Positions 22,499-33,851 of a DNA stretch of 64,000 nucleotides are shown one piece after another. The position numbers were made by a program, and so were the translations under genes. The stretch covers positions 1 to 64,000 of the forward strand of contig JASANC010003807.1 of NCBI GenBank assembly GCA_030248135.1, in the 5' to 3' direction. The notes under the pieces are model-generated. The model was not told the origin of the DNA and made no database searches. It was given only the letters and a program-made list of their open reading frames with translations. The first letter of the stretch is position 1. Every line of letters starts with the position of its first letter. The stretch comes from Theristus sp. LFF4_11 (lineage: Eukaryota; Nematoda; Chromadorea; Monhysterida; Xyalidae).

Positions 22499-24327
22499 TG
22501 TCTCTTTTTCTCACATCAACAAACGGCAAAACGACGAGATGGGCTTCGTAATGGTGGTAATCAATGAGGATGAGGGCTCTTCATTTTTTACGTCGTCTCT
22601 GATCAGTTTTTTGTCACAAGTCATTTTGCACGTTGCTTTGGCAAGGCTGCTTGTTTGAAATCCTTGATTGGATTGTTTCTCAGTTTCAACCGAACGGCTG
22701 TTTGCCTTACTGACTTTTTGACTGGAGCATTTTCAATTTTTTCACAAAACAAAATCAAACTGAAACGAGATTTGACAAATTCATTCAAAACTTTTTTTGC
22801 GAATCCACACAAAATCGTGGTCAAAATGTGTTTATTTGCAATTACAAATTCTGTTGCAAAAAATACAGACGTCGTCGTCAGAACAAAAGCACAAAAACAA
22901 AAAGTATTTCTGTCTGTCTGCTGGTCTCACTCTCACTCAACCTGAAATCTTAGTTCTTAGTCCCAATCCCAGTCAAAAATTTGCTTTTGATTTGGTTAAA
23001 ACATCTTTCATATTTATACTGTGGTGCGTGTGTGAGTCTGGTCATTATAGACTCCGCCCCTCCTGTGTTATAGTGGAGTGGACCACCACCACCGTACATG
23101 TACTTTTAAATATGAAGCCGTACGAAATAAAAGTACAATTTTGATGGTCAAAAATCGTTTTTTAATTAATTAAAAAAATTAATTAAAAAAATCCCAATTT
23201 AAAAAAGATTTTAAAAATTTTTTAAAAAATTCGAACTCTATTTTGGATTGTTTTACCGATGATTTTAGGTTTCGACAACTTTTGCGATGAAGTTTTTGAG
23301 CGTCCCACAGCTTGGCTTACCATTTCCGATGCAGACAAGGTGACAATTCGCCTCGCAATCTGAATTCTGAGCGTCCGAGCTGTTCCGTTTGCAAGCGTTA
23401 CGTTGTCTGGTTGCTGTTTCGTGTCCTGTCGTCGAGAGATCATCAGAATTGATCGAATTTCAAACCGGTATGTGTGTTTTCATTTGAGCTGGGGACAATT
23501 GTTTCAGAAACTAGAAATTTGTTGTCTGACAACTTGTCTCACGGATTTGTTCAGGCGCTCAGGGGTGTATTATCTTTCTTATTAAACGTGACCCAACCCA
23601 ACATGCGTTTGCACGCACAGATGGAGAAAATGTTTCATGGCTGTGCGTCTATTTGAAATCACCTAAACTTAACGTATTTTGACGGCAGATTTGTTCAAGA
23701 AATTGAGAAAAAAACAATCAGACCAACGGCGCAAAACAGTTTTTCATCTGTGCGGCTTTTCCACACATTATGCAACATTACTCCGCCTCCTTCGCACGAA
23801 AAGATAATAGTACTATTGGATTACAAAGCTTTCATTTCATAAAAGTAGCCCCAGTGTTTCTTCTGAATTCTGAACGCAACTAAGTCAACCCGAGTACCCG
23901 ACAGCGTCGGCTTCGCTGCACCAAACTCATTTTGTGTTCGTTTCTGACATCTTTTGCGTAGTTCACTGACAACTTCATTAATTCATTCATAAAACACTGT
24001 ATATTTGAAGCTCTTGTTTTTTAATAAAAAAGAAATTTTATTAAGAATGGTTACGACGGTGTAGACAAATAGGCCAACCAAATTATTTTGATTCTGAAAA
24101 CAAAACAAAACAGAAACAAAACAAAAATAAGATTGAGCGTAACTGCTTTTCGTGAAAAGGAAAAAAAAGATTTTGAATTCCAAGCACATCAAGTTTCATT
24201 AAAATAAAAGCTCAATTTGTCAAACAGAGTGTCCCTCAGCAAAATCCTGACCAACTTTTCAAGAGTGAACCAAACTCTGTTAAAAAATGTCCAACATTTG
24301 CTCGCTGCAGAAATAAAGTATATTCAG
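22499..24327. other. Intergenic, with family E and other repeat fragments
   Basis: 23220-23470 repeats the interior of family E (GCGATGAAGTTTTTGAGCGT). 23590-23830 is an inverted relative of 31040-31330. No gene is supported. Confidence 0.5.
23590..23830. repeat. Inverted relative of the 31041-31600 repeat
   Basis: Shares in reverse GAGAAAATGTTTCATGGC, ATGCGTTTGCACGCAC and TGCGGCTTTTCCACACAT with the tandem units at 31041-31600. Confidence 0.6.
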
Positions 24328-24809
24328 TCAATCATTTTTCTTCTTCATGTCTGCTGTGATGATCAGATGCCCTTTGGCGTCGTACTTTGAACGAACCGTG
24401 TCCGGGTCGACGTCTTCGGGCAAATGATAAGTGCGAGCAATGTCGCGCGCCACTCTGTAGTCGAGACGAGACACTCGATAGTTGTGCGCGCAGCGGATAA
24501 ACAATTCTCCCTTTGAGACGGTGATCTGAGAAATAATAATTGTGTGCAAATATCGGTGATCAACACAAGAAAAAGGTCTCTGTGCCCCGTTGCTGTGCGT
24601 GCGATGCAGCTACCGTAGCAGTTCTAGTTTCTCACCGTGATTTCGTTCGGCGCAAACTCGGCCACCTCCAGCTGCAAGCAGAACTGCTCCTCATCATGCG
24701 TCAGTGTCACCCGTCCGTCGTCGTGCTGCAACGGCCAGTCCCACATTTCGGCCGTCCAATCGTGCGCCACCTCGATCAATTTTGGCGCTGATTTCGCGTT
24801 CTCAGGCAT
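24328..24809 (-). CDS. Small heat shock protein, Hsp12-like (123 aa, 2 exons)
   Basis: Alpha-crystallin family chaperone. Nematode Hsp12 proteins are short forms with almost no C-terminal tail that act in stress or developmental settings. Exons are 24809-24636 and 24525-24328, joined in phase 0 by a 110-bp GT-AG intron. The start region has WDWPLQHDDGRV (about residues 22-33), close to the nematode Hsp12 WDWPLQH signature. The crystallin domain follows: FCLQLEVAEFAPNEI, GELFIRCAH, VAREI-like VARDIARTYHLPEDVD, then KGHLIITADMKKK to the end. The canonical C-terminal I-x-I motif is absent, as in Hsp12 forms. The gene is divergent from the repeat protein at 25695. I saw no convincing heat shock elements in the shared 885-bp interval. 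Confidence 0.9.
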
Positions 24810-25694
24810 TTTCGGTTATAGTGCTCTGATTTATCCGAAATTTAGTTTTCCTGTAGGTTTTGTGAGATATATTGCGTTTAGAAGTGATGGTTAGTTGGTG
24901 GTAAAGCATAATGGAAAAGTGTTGCCAGTCGGTCGTTCAGTTGGCTTCAATCTTCAGACATTCGTAGACGCGTTATTTCTTCATTGTATACAAAAGGTTG
25001 TGTTGATGAAGTCTTGGAGCTTCAGCAACAACAGAAGAACTTGAATCCTGTTGTCTTCGCTTGCCGATTCCAGTGTTTTATGGTTGCCGTGTTATATCTA
25101 TGCATTTGCTTGCTGTGTTTTGCCCGAGCAAAAACTATTCAACAAGGCTTCTTCTCTGCGGTGTAGCGTTGTTTGTCATAGGATATTTCCATCTTTTATT
25201 TTTACTGTGTATTCATCCTGATTCTCCTGATTATCCTGATGTTTTTAATCGCAACACCCAAAAGCGTAGTGCCACATCTAAAACAGAGCTTCTCGCATTC
25301 TTGTTTACATCTCTTATTTCTCATTTTGCTACAGCATACAACAAATATTGAGCAAACAGCTGTTTTGATTAGACGTTCTGTGTGCCGATTTTGCTTAACG
25401 ATCCTTTTGAAACATGTGGCGTTAAACCTGTGAACGCTAAGGTGACACCAAAATGCGAAATTGTGAAGTCCTTCAGTTGACCAGTAAAACAATCCTGAAA
25501 CAAGCAGTTTGACATAGCATAGATTACTATTTCAACGCTGACACACACATGGCGTGGTAATTTGGACAGCGGCACACACTTCATGGTTTAAACAAACAAT
25601 AAAATGCGGGCGTCAGTGAACGATCAAAGCAAAAACCCGTTTACTGAAAATTGTTCAAAAATTCCGTTTTATTTTTTGCCTGAAATAATCGAAT
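24810..25694. promoter_or_regulatory. Shared upstream interval of two divergent genes
   Basis: This 885-bp interval lies between the start codons of the small heat shock protein (-) and the four-repeat protein (+) and must hold both promoters. It has no coding exons. A short CCTGATT repeat occurs at about 25215-25243. No perfect nGAAnnTTCn array was seen. Confidence 0.4.
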
Positions 25695-28308
25695 ATGGGC
25701 TCTAAACTGGTGCACGGTGCCCGCGAAGCCGTGGACGTGATTGACAACGCCGTGTCGAGTCTCAGCGGACATCCGTTCGACGTGTTCAGCGTTTCGTTCC
25801 GTCAGCCAGACTCAGTGCTCATCATTGATGCGGGCGAAAAAGACGAGGCACTCATGGTTGAGGTCGCTTCGAAACATCGCCCTGGTTTGTGCCCGTATAG
25901 TGATTGGTCATTTTAGAGCAGAAACTCAGAAACGCCGCGGTTGAACCATTCAAAGCAAAAAGTACAAAAATTATTGGCTTCATTTCTGCTATTGCCTCAC
26001 GGCCAGTTGCTGAGCGGTTTTGAGAAGCAAACCGAAAACTCCTCACAGACACGACGACACGACAGGTGGCCTCGAGCACACACGAGCTCACTGTTGAACT
26101 CGCCGTTCAGGGAGACCCATTCACGGCGTTGGTCGACCAAAAGGAAGCCGTTGCCATCAATCGTCTCTGCTGTGATTGGCTGAAATCGCTGCGCAAAAAG
26201 GGTTGGGTGCTTCTGACGTCGACAGATTTGTCGGCTTGGATTGACGAAGATTTATCAACGTGGTTTTTTGCGCGAGGATGCTCGGTGAGTTTTAATCCGA
26301 TGATCGTTACAGTTTTTGTGGTTATTCAGTATTTTTGTTTTTGTTCAGCCGTTAACTTTTAGGATGTGCAAGGAGATTTTGTGTCGTTGACAATGTTCAA
26401 AGAGAACAGTCTACTGCTGGTGAACGGCAACACTGAGCTGCGACGGGCGCTGCTGAATGCAGTCGGTGAGGAGCACTTTGCACACGTTCATTGCAGTTCG
26501 TTGGCGCAAGAGAAATGACATTGAAGGCAAACACATGGAGAAGGCGACAGCGATAGATGGACACGACCTTTGTGTGAAACTGAAAACGAATCCGTGGGAT
26601 CCACGTGAGCACCTCGCTGAGGAGGTGCGACAACACCTTTTTGAATCTTTCAAGCAAAAATGTTTATGTTACATTTTAGTTTATAACAAACTAATTCCTT
26701 TTAGAGCGAGTTGGGCCGCCGAATACTGTTGGATTTGTTTGGAAATTTTTACGACGCTTGGTACAAGTGCGCTGCGACTGTCAACCTTCGGGGACAAGCC
26801 GATACCATATTCTTTGAAAAAACGGTAGCAAAAACGGCTAAAATTTTTTTAGATCCTTTCAGCTCTGATAATTTACCATCAAACTGCAGCGAAATTGTTA
26901 CAGAGCACCAAACTAACTCTGAATGGTGACCACGAAGAACCAATGCATTTTGCAATGATGTCACTTCATGGCCAAGAAGTAATTCGATTCACCGATTTAC
27001 CAGAGCCTGTTCTGGGACAGCTCAAAAAGTGTCTGAAAGATGAGTGGACAGACGGTGTGACGAACGAGCAAAAGTTCGAGAAGGTTTGCTGATGTGCTCG
27101 ATGCTACTGATGGGTCATTGCAAGGTCAGTTACTTTGCCAAACTGAAGATCACCTACAAACGCAGTTTGGCGCAGTTGCCTTCCATCTGGCTGGCCGACC
27201 GTGGAGCTGCACGGGCGCGCGCGCAGTCGACTCTCGTTTGTTGATTTGTAAACTTCTGTCAACGCTCTCGACAGCCGGCTGGCAGGTGGAAGTGGCCGTT
27301 GACATGTCACGTGACACTGACGACAAATCAGTGTTCATTTTGCGGCCAGCGAAAGGGCGACGTCAAACGTTCGCCACGCTGGCGCCAGCCGGTGACGATG
27401 CACTGCAGGTTGGAAATGGAGGGTGTCTGTACTAAGCGGGCTCAACAATTCGGTTACAAAAAATGTTTTCTGGCTGAGTACCCACTCAGCTTGCTCGTTT
27501 AGAACTTGTTTCCTTGTGCAGCAAAAATGAGCAATCCGGCACGTCACGTCATTCGATGTCAGGTTTTAGAACCTCGCGCTCGTTTATGTCCGAAAATTAC
27601 GGAGGCATAAACAATGACGTGACGTGACGTGACGTGACGTGACGTGACGTGACGTGACGTGACGCACGGCACTGTGCGGGGGTATATACGAACGAAAAGT
27701 TTAAAACCATGCAGCACGACGCTTCACCTCACGTCATCGTTTATGTGTTCGTGTCTCTCTGTATGTCGACGTGCGTCGACGTCCGGACGGCTAAATAGGC
27801 CTTTAGTGTTGCACACGACAATTCATTCATTCTTTCTGCAAGCGAAGAAAAGTTTTCGTAGACAAAACTTCATCGAAACACCATTTCTAAATTTGCCAAC
27901 TTCAATGTTTGATTCTTTTCGATTGAGTCTAGGTTCTCAACGTGCCTGCCGACATTGTCAAGAAGCTGATAGCTGTTGGCGACAATGGCACGCTGAAGTT
28001 GTTCATCCAAAAAGACAGTGAGTTTGCTCCTTCGATTCAATTAATTATCAGTTTTTTGTTGACTTACACTGTATTTTTTTCATTTAGAGCCCATAAAGAG
28101 CGGCCATTTATGGGTACTGTACGGTCGACCGTGGGCTCCGAATTATACGGTACATCGAATCGCGGCTCGTCATGCGATCGGCCAGTTCGTGTCGACGTTT
28201 TTGGATCAAGACTGGCGGGTGGTGACGTCGGCTGCGCTCGCTTGTGAAGAACAACCGGACAGTGAAGTGCTCGATGTGCACACGATCATTTTGGCGAAAG
28301 ACGAATGA
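25695..28308 (+). CDS. Uncharacterised protein with four ~120-residue repeats (513 aa, 9 exons)
   Basis: I do not recognise the family. Exons: 25695-25884, 26049-26284, 26363-26465, 26497-26624, 26705-26824, 26904-27083, 27130-27408, 27933-28017 and 28088-28308, all phase-consistent. Internal repeats are clear. A P-W/F pair at residues 87, 209, 343 and 455 (GDPF, TNPW, GRPW, GRPW) is followed 27-29 residues later by a tryptophan (116, 238, 370, 483) at the end of a predicted helix (as in LSTLSTAGWQV). A beta-rich segment then ends in FF- or FI-type strands, and a hydrophobic strand-helix segment closes the unit. There is no signal peptide or membrane segment, so it is probably cytosolic. The 31-bp third intron is unusually short and the exon 6/7 junction has alternatives. 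Intron 7 holds ten TGACG repeats. Confidence 0.75.
27615..27664. repeat. TGACG pentamer repeat, 10 units
   Basis: Exactly ten TGACG units in intron 7 of the four-repeat protein gene. The unit overlaps the CRE half site TGACG and the E-box-like ACGTG. Confidence 0.97.
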
Positions 28309-28513
28309 AGCACGCAACCATGAACCATGGTCAACAAACTTTATTTTCTCAGAACTTTTTAACTTATGGTTTCCTGGCTGATTTTCACTTGTCTCGCACC
28401 GGTATACGGTGTGTGTCGGAACGACATGGGGAGACTCCTCTAAAATATATTTGTTTTTTACTCGTTTGATAAATATAAATTTGTCCATTTGGCAAAAATT
28501 CATTTGCTCTTAT

Positions 28514-29029
28514 CAGTACCGAAGACTACAGACAATTTCAGGTAGGGAGTTACACCCGTGGGGTGCCGATATTGGGGGGGGATGTGGGGGGTAAGTGGGA
28601 CCCCGGTCGCTTGCTATGGGGGTGCACCGGATGCTAATCGGTTTAAGGGGGCGGGGGGGTGGTGCCACCCCCACCCCACCCGCATTCTTTATTGCAAATT
28701 TTTCAATGAAAAACGCTATAAATTTCAAAAAAATTGTTGTTGTTGTTGCTCATATAGTGGTTTTTAAGACTAAATAACCTCATATTTAGTGCGTATTATA
28801 GACCTGCGACTCAAAAAATTACAATTTTTAAAGAAAAAATTGTGATTTTAGAACAAAAATTTATGATTTTAATAACATTTGAAGAGGGGGTGGGTTGGGT
28901 ACCCACGGGAAGGGGGCGCCGAGTCGGGAAGGGGGGTATCCACGGGGAGTCCCGGGTTTAGTGGGTGCACCCCAGGGCGCAACTTCGTTGAGGGGGATAC
29001 AGCCCCCCACCCCCTCATCTTCGATACTG
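28514..29029. mobile_element. hAT-like family D element (516 bp)
   Basis: The ends are CAGTACCGAAGA and TCTTCGATACTG, with flanks GCTCTTAT and GTTCTTAT (8 bp, one mismatch). G5-G8 runs surround an AT-rich core. It lies 205 bp downstream of the stop of the four-repeat protein, possibly in its 3' untranslated region. Confidence 0.78.
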
Positions 29030-29249
29030 GTTCTTATTAACGTTTCGTTTCGATTCTTTTCCATTTTTTTAACTTCAATTCATTGTCTTTTTTCATCAAG
29101 CTGAACAAAACAAATAAAAATTTCATAGTCTTGTCGTTGTCCAAAAGGTAAGAAAAAATTTACATGAGAGAGGCCAACTAAAAATCTGAAAAAAAGATCT
29201 TCAAGAAGAAACAGCAATAACCGTCACACAATGTACCAGTACCGATTTA

Positions 29250-30060
29250 TTATCTTCTCCGTTTTCCTCTGTTGCTGTGGGGCAAACAACCAACAGCATG
29301 CGCAAAATAACGAAAGCCCCATTCAATGACAACTTTGCCATCTGAGAACTCGCACGACTTTGGATCGGGGGGCGGCGGTGGTGCCAGACGGCCGTGTGGA
29401 TCTGGGGGCCACGGCCACGGTTTGACCGGCAGAAATCTGCAGTGTAGCGTGGCAAGTTTTGCGAGTCTGGGTGTTTTTTGAAGATGCAAATTGTTTGTTT
29501 AATGTGTTTCGCAACGCGGGCAGACCGAACAACGATTGTGTTATGCACAAGCTGGGGTGCAGCGTTCATGCAAATGTGTGTGCAACTTGCAATTTCAGTT
29601 GTCAAAGGTAGCCCACCTCGGATCCCACTGTGAATGCGGAGGCGGAAAATATTGATTGAAAAGGGAACAGCGCTTTGTGGTCTGATCGAATTCAACCGCC
29701 CTGCAACCGGCCGGCTCCTTGCATGCCGCCAAACAGTCCAGCTCGAGAATGTTGCTCAACATCTGCAAACGCATAACAATTAGCACTGTCGAAAGTTTTG
29801 AGCTTTTTGAGTCTCTGTGAGCACTAGCAAACTGCTCAGTACTTTCGAAAATCTTTCTTTATCAAATGACTTCGTTTAATTTGAATTGAAAAAAATGAAA
29901 TTAAAAAAATCTGAAGAAAATGAGCAACCTGCATGGGCTGTGCACAAACAACATGACGTTCCTCCCATTTTTGAAAGCAGCCTATATTTGGAATCTGCGG
30001 CGTCAAATGCTGCGCCCAACTGGTCGCCATCAACGATAACAAACTTATGTGCAACAGCAT
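29250..30060 (-). CDS. Small secreted PAN/apple-domain protein (154 aa, 3 exons)
   Basis: Exons: 30060-29929, 29762-29617 and 29436-29250, joined in phases 0 and 2. Residues 1-16 look like a signal peptide (MLLHISLLSLMATSWA). Cysteines at 28, 39, 54, 58, 64 and 76 and the segment CRAVEFDQTTKRCSLF fit a PAN/apple module, a fold that binds protein or carbohydrate and is common in secreted and cuticle-associated nematode proteins. After the module comes a proline-rich linker (PVKPWPWPPDPHGRLAPPPP) and a short tail with two more cysteines ending in KRRR. The role is unknown. The third-exon frame is chosen because only it keeps phase and adds a plausible secreted tail. Confidence 0.72.
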
Positions 30061-31040
30061 TTTAGCATCAGACTGGTTTTTCCTGAGGAAAATCATAGAC
30101 AATGTTACTAGATTTTTAAAATCAAAAAACTGAAAAAAGTTGCGCAAGGGTCATTTCCAGTAAATCAGGTAAAACCTTATTTTTTTTAAAATCAGTAATT
30201 AACAATAAAAGTTCTATGACCACAAACAAAACACAAAAACGGTTTCAAAACCACGGAAAACTACTACATTCCGAAACGTGTAACATCTTCCATATAATGA
30301 AATTGCTCATCATTCTAAATAAAAATGCACATTGGCAATGCACCATTGTTGTTTACAAATTTAAAACGACTGTAAAAGTACTTTTGAAAGTTAGACTGGT
30401 TGTATTGTGTTGGTGGTCAGAACTTTCACCGCAAAATTTCTCTCCGTCTACTTTCCAACTTTCTCAAGTTCAAACGCCTTGGACGCACGTGCATGAGAGC
30501 AACACTGTGCGTATGTCGCTCACATTTTTTACTCCAATTTTTCTCACAAAAATCAGTGCCACTTTCACACGCTCAACATATCATGTTGGTTTTGTCAACT
30601 GACATGCTTGCAAGCGTGAAAATGTCATCGTGAAAAATGAAAAATTACACTTTCTAAATTTGCATTATTTACAGTGCTACTATTGCTTTGCAAAAGGTCG
30701 TCCACATTTGAAAGTGTGTCAAATCGCAGAAAAAAACACACAAAAAGTTTTTTGCAGACAAGAATTTGTTTTTCATACTTTTGTTAGGTAGGTTAAGCTG
30801 CAATTGATTCTAAAAATAAAACGAATCATCTGGTTTTGCTGCATAACCAGAAATGTCAACATGGACAAGCGAATTTGGTCACTATCAAATGACTTTCAAT
30901 TTCAACTAAGGGTTGCTCATAACAACTTGCTCCTGTTCTGTTGTAGTTGTATTTCTAACTGTATCTGGCTCACAGCGCACACTTTGACAAAAGAATGCCA
31001 CTAAATTTGCTATTAAAATGCGTTTTATCTTATTATTTAT
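30061..31040. other. Intergenic, nothing recognised
   Basis: AT-rich sequence upstream of the PAN-domain gene. It holds no splice-consistent coding sequence and no clear repeat termini. Confidence 0.45.
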
Positions 31041-31600
31041 CTTTTCGTGCGAAGGATGCGGAGTAATGTTGAATGATGTGTGTTAAAGCCGCACAGCTGA
31101 AAAGTTGTTTTGCGCCCGAACGCAGTTCGAATACAAAATAAAATAAAATTATTCAGTGGGGAAAAATTCTGATTTGTTTTTCCCTAATTTCTTGCACAAA
31201 TCTGTCGACAGAATACTTTAAGTTTTGCCGATTTCAAATTGCCGCGGAGCCATGAAACATTTTCTCTATCAGTGCGTGCAAACGCATATTGGGACACGTT
31301 TAATAAGAACGATAGAACGTGTGCTCTGAACGCAGCGAATTTGGTACTGTAGGTGTCAAAATATCACATGTGGAGTCAATGTGGTATTATCTTTGCGTGT
31401 GAAGGAAGGAGGCGCAGTGATGTTGAATGATGCATGGAAAAGCCGCACAGTTGAAAAATTGTTTTGCGCCCGAACGCAGTTCGAATACGAAAATAAATTC
31501 ATTTAGTAAGAAAAAATTCTGATTAGTTTTTTCCCAATTTCTAGCACAAATCTGCCGTCAGAATACGTTATGTTTTGCTGATTTCAGCGCGCTAGTGGAT
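31041..31600. repeat. Two tandem units of about 350 bp
   Basis: GAAGGATGCGGAGTAATGTTGAATGATG with GCCGCACAGCTGAAAAG and CGCCCGAACGCAGTTCGAA (31055-31130) recurs in diverged form at 31410-31490. An inverted relative is at 23590-23830. Confidence 0.7.
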
Positions 31601-32157
31601 CATGCATGTCGAGCCGATGCCCGTGCGCGTGCCTCGTGCGCTTAAGGCGCGTTTATCAATTAGATTTTCGTGCGTACGCACGGAGACAGAACGTAAAAAA
31701 TGGCTACGCGAATTAGAATTTCGTGCGCATGACTGTCGTTCGCACGTAACGACTGTTTTGCGCGCGTGATTTAGAACGTTGTCCGTGCGCACGCAAAAAA
31801 AACTTGTGCCCACGCGAATTAGAATTTCGTGCGTGTGACTTACGTCTGTCCGACACGACTGTTTTGCGCACGGGATTTAGAACGACTGTTTGTCCGTGCG
31901 TAAAAAGACAAATGCGTACGCGAATTAGAATTTCTTGCGCACGACTGTCCGACGACTTTTTGCTGCTGGCAGCAAAAAGTCGTTCGACAGATGTGCGGAA
32001 AAGTTCATATTTTCCAGTGTCTGTTAATTTTAAGTTCAAAATTAAGGTATTTTAGATGTTGGGGCAACGGAAAAAATGCTCAGTTTTATTTGGTGTGTCT
32101 ACTTGCCTGTTTTGAAAAGAAAGAAAACTGAAATCTACTGGAAACTGTTGTATTTCG

Positions 32158-32259
32158 TTGTTTGTTTGTTTGTTTGTTTGTTTGTTTGTTTGTTAGTTAG
32201 TTAGTTTGTTTGTTTGTTTGTTTGTTTGTTTGTTTGTTTGTTTGTTTGTTTGTTTGCTT
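32158..32259. repeat. TTTG microsatellite
   Basis: About 25 TTTG units with a few TTAG variants in the middle (32193-32205). Confidence 0.97.
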
Positions 32260-32303
32260 GCTGGTTTCGGAGAAGGGGGCTGCTGGTTCAAAAAAGCAAA
32301 ACA

Positions 32304-32329
32304 GCCTAAGCCTAAGCCTAAGCCTAAGC
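32304..32329. repeat. Interstitial telomere-type repeat (TTAGGC)
   Basis: GCCTAA four times plus GC, the complement of the nematode telomere unit TTAGGC. It is too short to be a chromosome end and sits inside a transposon. Confidence 0.85.
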
Positions 32330-32542
32330 TTCTCTGTCACCTGCGCTTCGTCGAGCGAACTGATCAGCGTCGGCGGAGATTTTGGGTCAGCATTTTCCAT
32401 TTTTGAAAGATCCAAATCAAAATTTGTTCAAATTCAGTTTGTATATACCAAAACTGAAAGAATTTAGATTTTTACATGCGCTTCTTGAGAACACATGTGA
32501 TAAAAATGCGACGACAAACTGAATGCAAAATGGGGAAGAGGG

Positions 32543-32853
32543 CATAGTTGTTCCAGAGCCGAGGGGTTGGGGGGGGGCGATATAGATAGCTGGAGCAAAT
32601 TTTCCAGATAGATAGATAGCTGGAAAATTTTGGGGGGGGGCCGCGGGGGGGCCATGTGACTTTGGGGGGGGCGGTCAAAATTTTGAAATTTGATAGATAG
32701 GTAGATAGCTAAAACGCTAAAAAGCTAGATAGATAGCTGGCTGAGAAATTTTTCAGATAGATAATAGCTGAGCCGAAAAAACCTGTCTGATAGAGATAGA
32801 TTCGAAAATTTTTTGGGGGGGGCGGCCCCCCAGGCCCCCCTAGAACAACTATG
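32543..32853. mobile_element. hAT-like family A element, short copy
   Basis: The termini CATAGTTGTTCCAG and TAGAACAACTATG are intact. The flanks GAAGAGGG and GAAGGGGG form an 8-bp duplication with one mismatch. The core is deleted relative to longer copies. Confidence 0.83.
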
Positions 32854-33851
32854 GAAGGGGGTAGGGGAAGGGGAGGGAATGCGTAATGCATCATTGTTAA
32901 AACAGGTGCATGTGCAGTGGCAGTGGCCCCTGCCCTTTAACACAGGAAAGAAAAAAATGCAAAAACTAAATTGATCATTTTCACCTTATAAAAAAGGCTT
33001 GGCTTAGGATTAGGATTAGGTTTAGGATTAGGAACCTACAACGACTCATTGCAAGCAACCACTGATCAGAAATCAAAAAAATCATTTTAAGTATGTATAC
33101 AAATCGCTCCCAAGGGAGATGACCACTAAAAAATAAAATTTGTAAATTCCCGTTTTCAAATTTGCTAGGGCAGACATTTGCATTTTTGTCCGCAACAGAA
33201 CGGACTATTTTTGGTTACGGCATTTAGAACGACAGTCGTATGACGGATGCTACACGTTTTCTAATTCCCGTACGCAAGCTTGTCCGTCCGCACGTTCGGA
33301 CATACCACACACCTTTTTGCCCACGCGAATTAGTTCTCCGTATGTATGCACGACACTTCAGTCGTTCTAAATGCGGTGCGCAGTTTTCAGTTTTGTCGTG
33401 TGGCGTAAACGAAACGACTGTTTTGCGCCCCGCATTTAGAACGACGTGCGTTCCGTGCGTACGTACGAAAATCTAATTGCTAAACGCGCCTTTAGCAATG
33501 AGGCTGCACGGGCAGAGATTTTTGCGGAGGTGGAGGGGGGTGGGGGCACGAGCAAGTTTCGTGAAGGGGTGCAACGGATCATGTGGATAGTGGTTATTTT
33601 TTTGGTGGAAAAGATAAATCAATCAAATCAAATTGAAGTGCATAGTAATGGTTGATTATTTTCACGACATGTCCAGTAGAAAACAACAAAATCCAGCTAG
33701 TGAACAGAGATAAATGAATAAACATTTACTTGTTAGCTGACAAATCACAAAAGTTGTTATGGTTTTAAAAAGTAGACACAATGACAATACAATACACGTC
33801 AGCAACAAGTCCGTACCAGTAGTGAGCCTATACAAAACAATTCATTTTGTT

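Larger units (their letters stand above)
31645..33491. mobile_element. PIF/Harbinger-like element with subterminal repeats (1847 bp)
   Basis: The left end AGGCGCGTTTATCAATTAG and right end CTAATTGCTAAACGCGCCT are inverted repeats. TTA is on both sides (31642-31644 and 33492-33494), the 3-bp duplication typical of PIF/Harbinger. About three diverged 108-bp subterminal units (ACGCGAATTAGAATTTCGTGCG and relatives) occupy 31650-31970, with similar units inverted at 33190-33470. No transposase frame is visible. It contains a family A element, a TTTG microsatellite and a TTAGGC run. Confidence 0.65.

Noticed and set aside
24810..25694. Heat shock elements in the small heat shock protein promoter
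   Set aside because: Only weak, imperfect GAA/TTC groupings (near 24945-24965) were seen, so no site is claimed.
32206..32415. Open frames in the TTTG tract giving FVCL repeats
   Set aside because: A simple-sequence artefact in every frame of the microsatellite.
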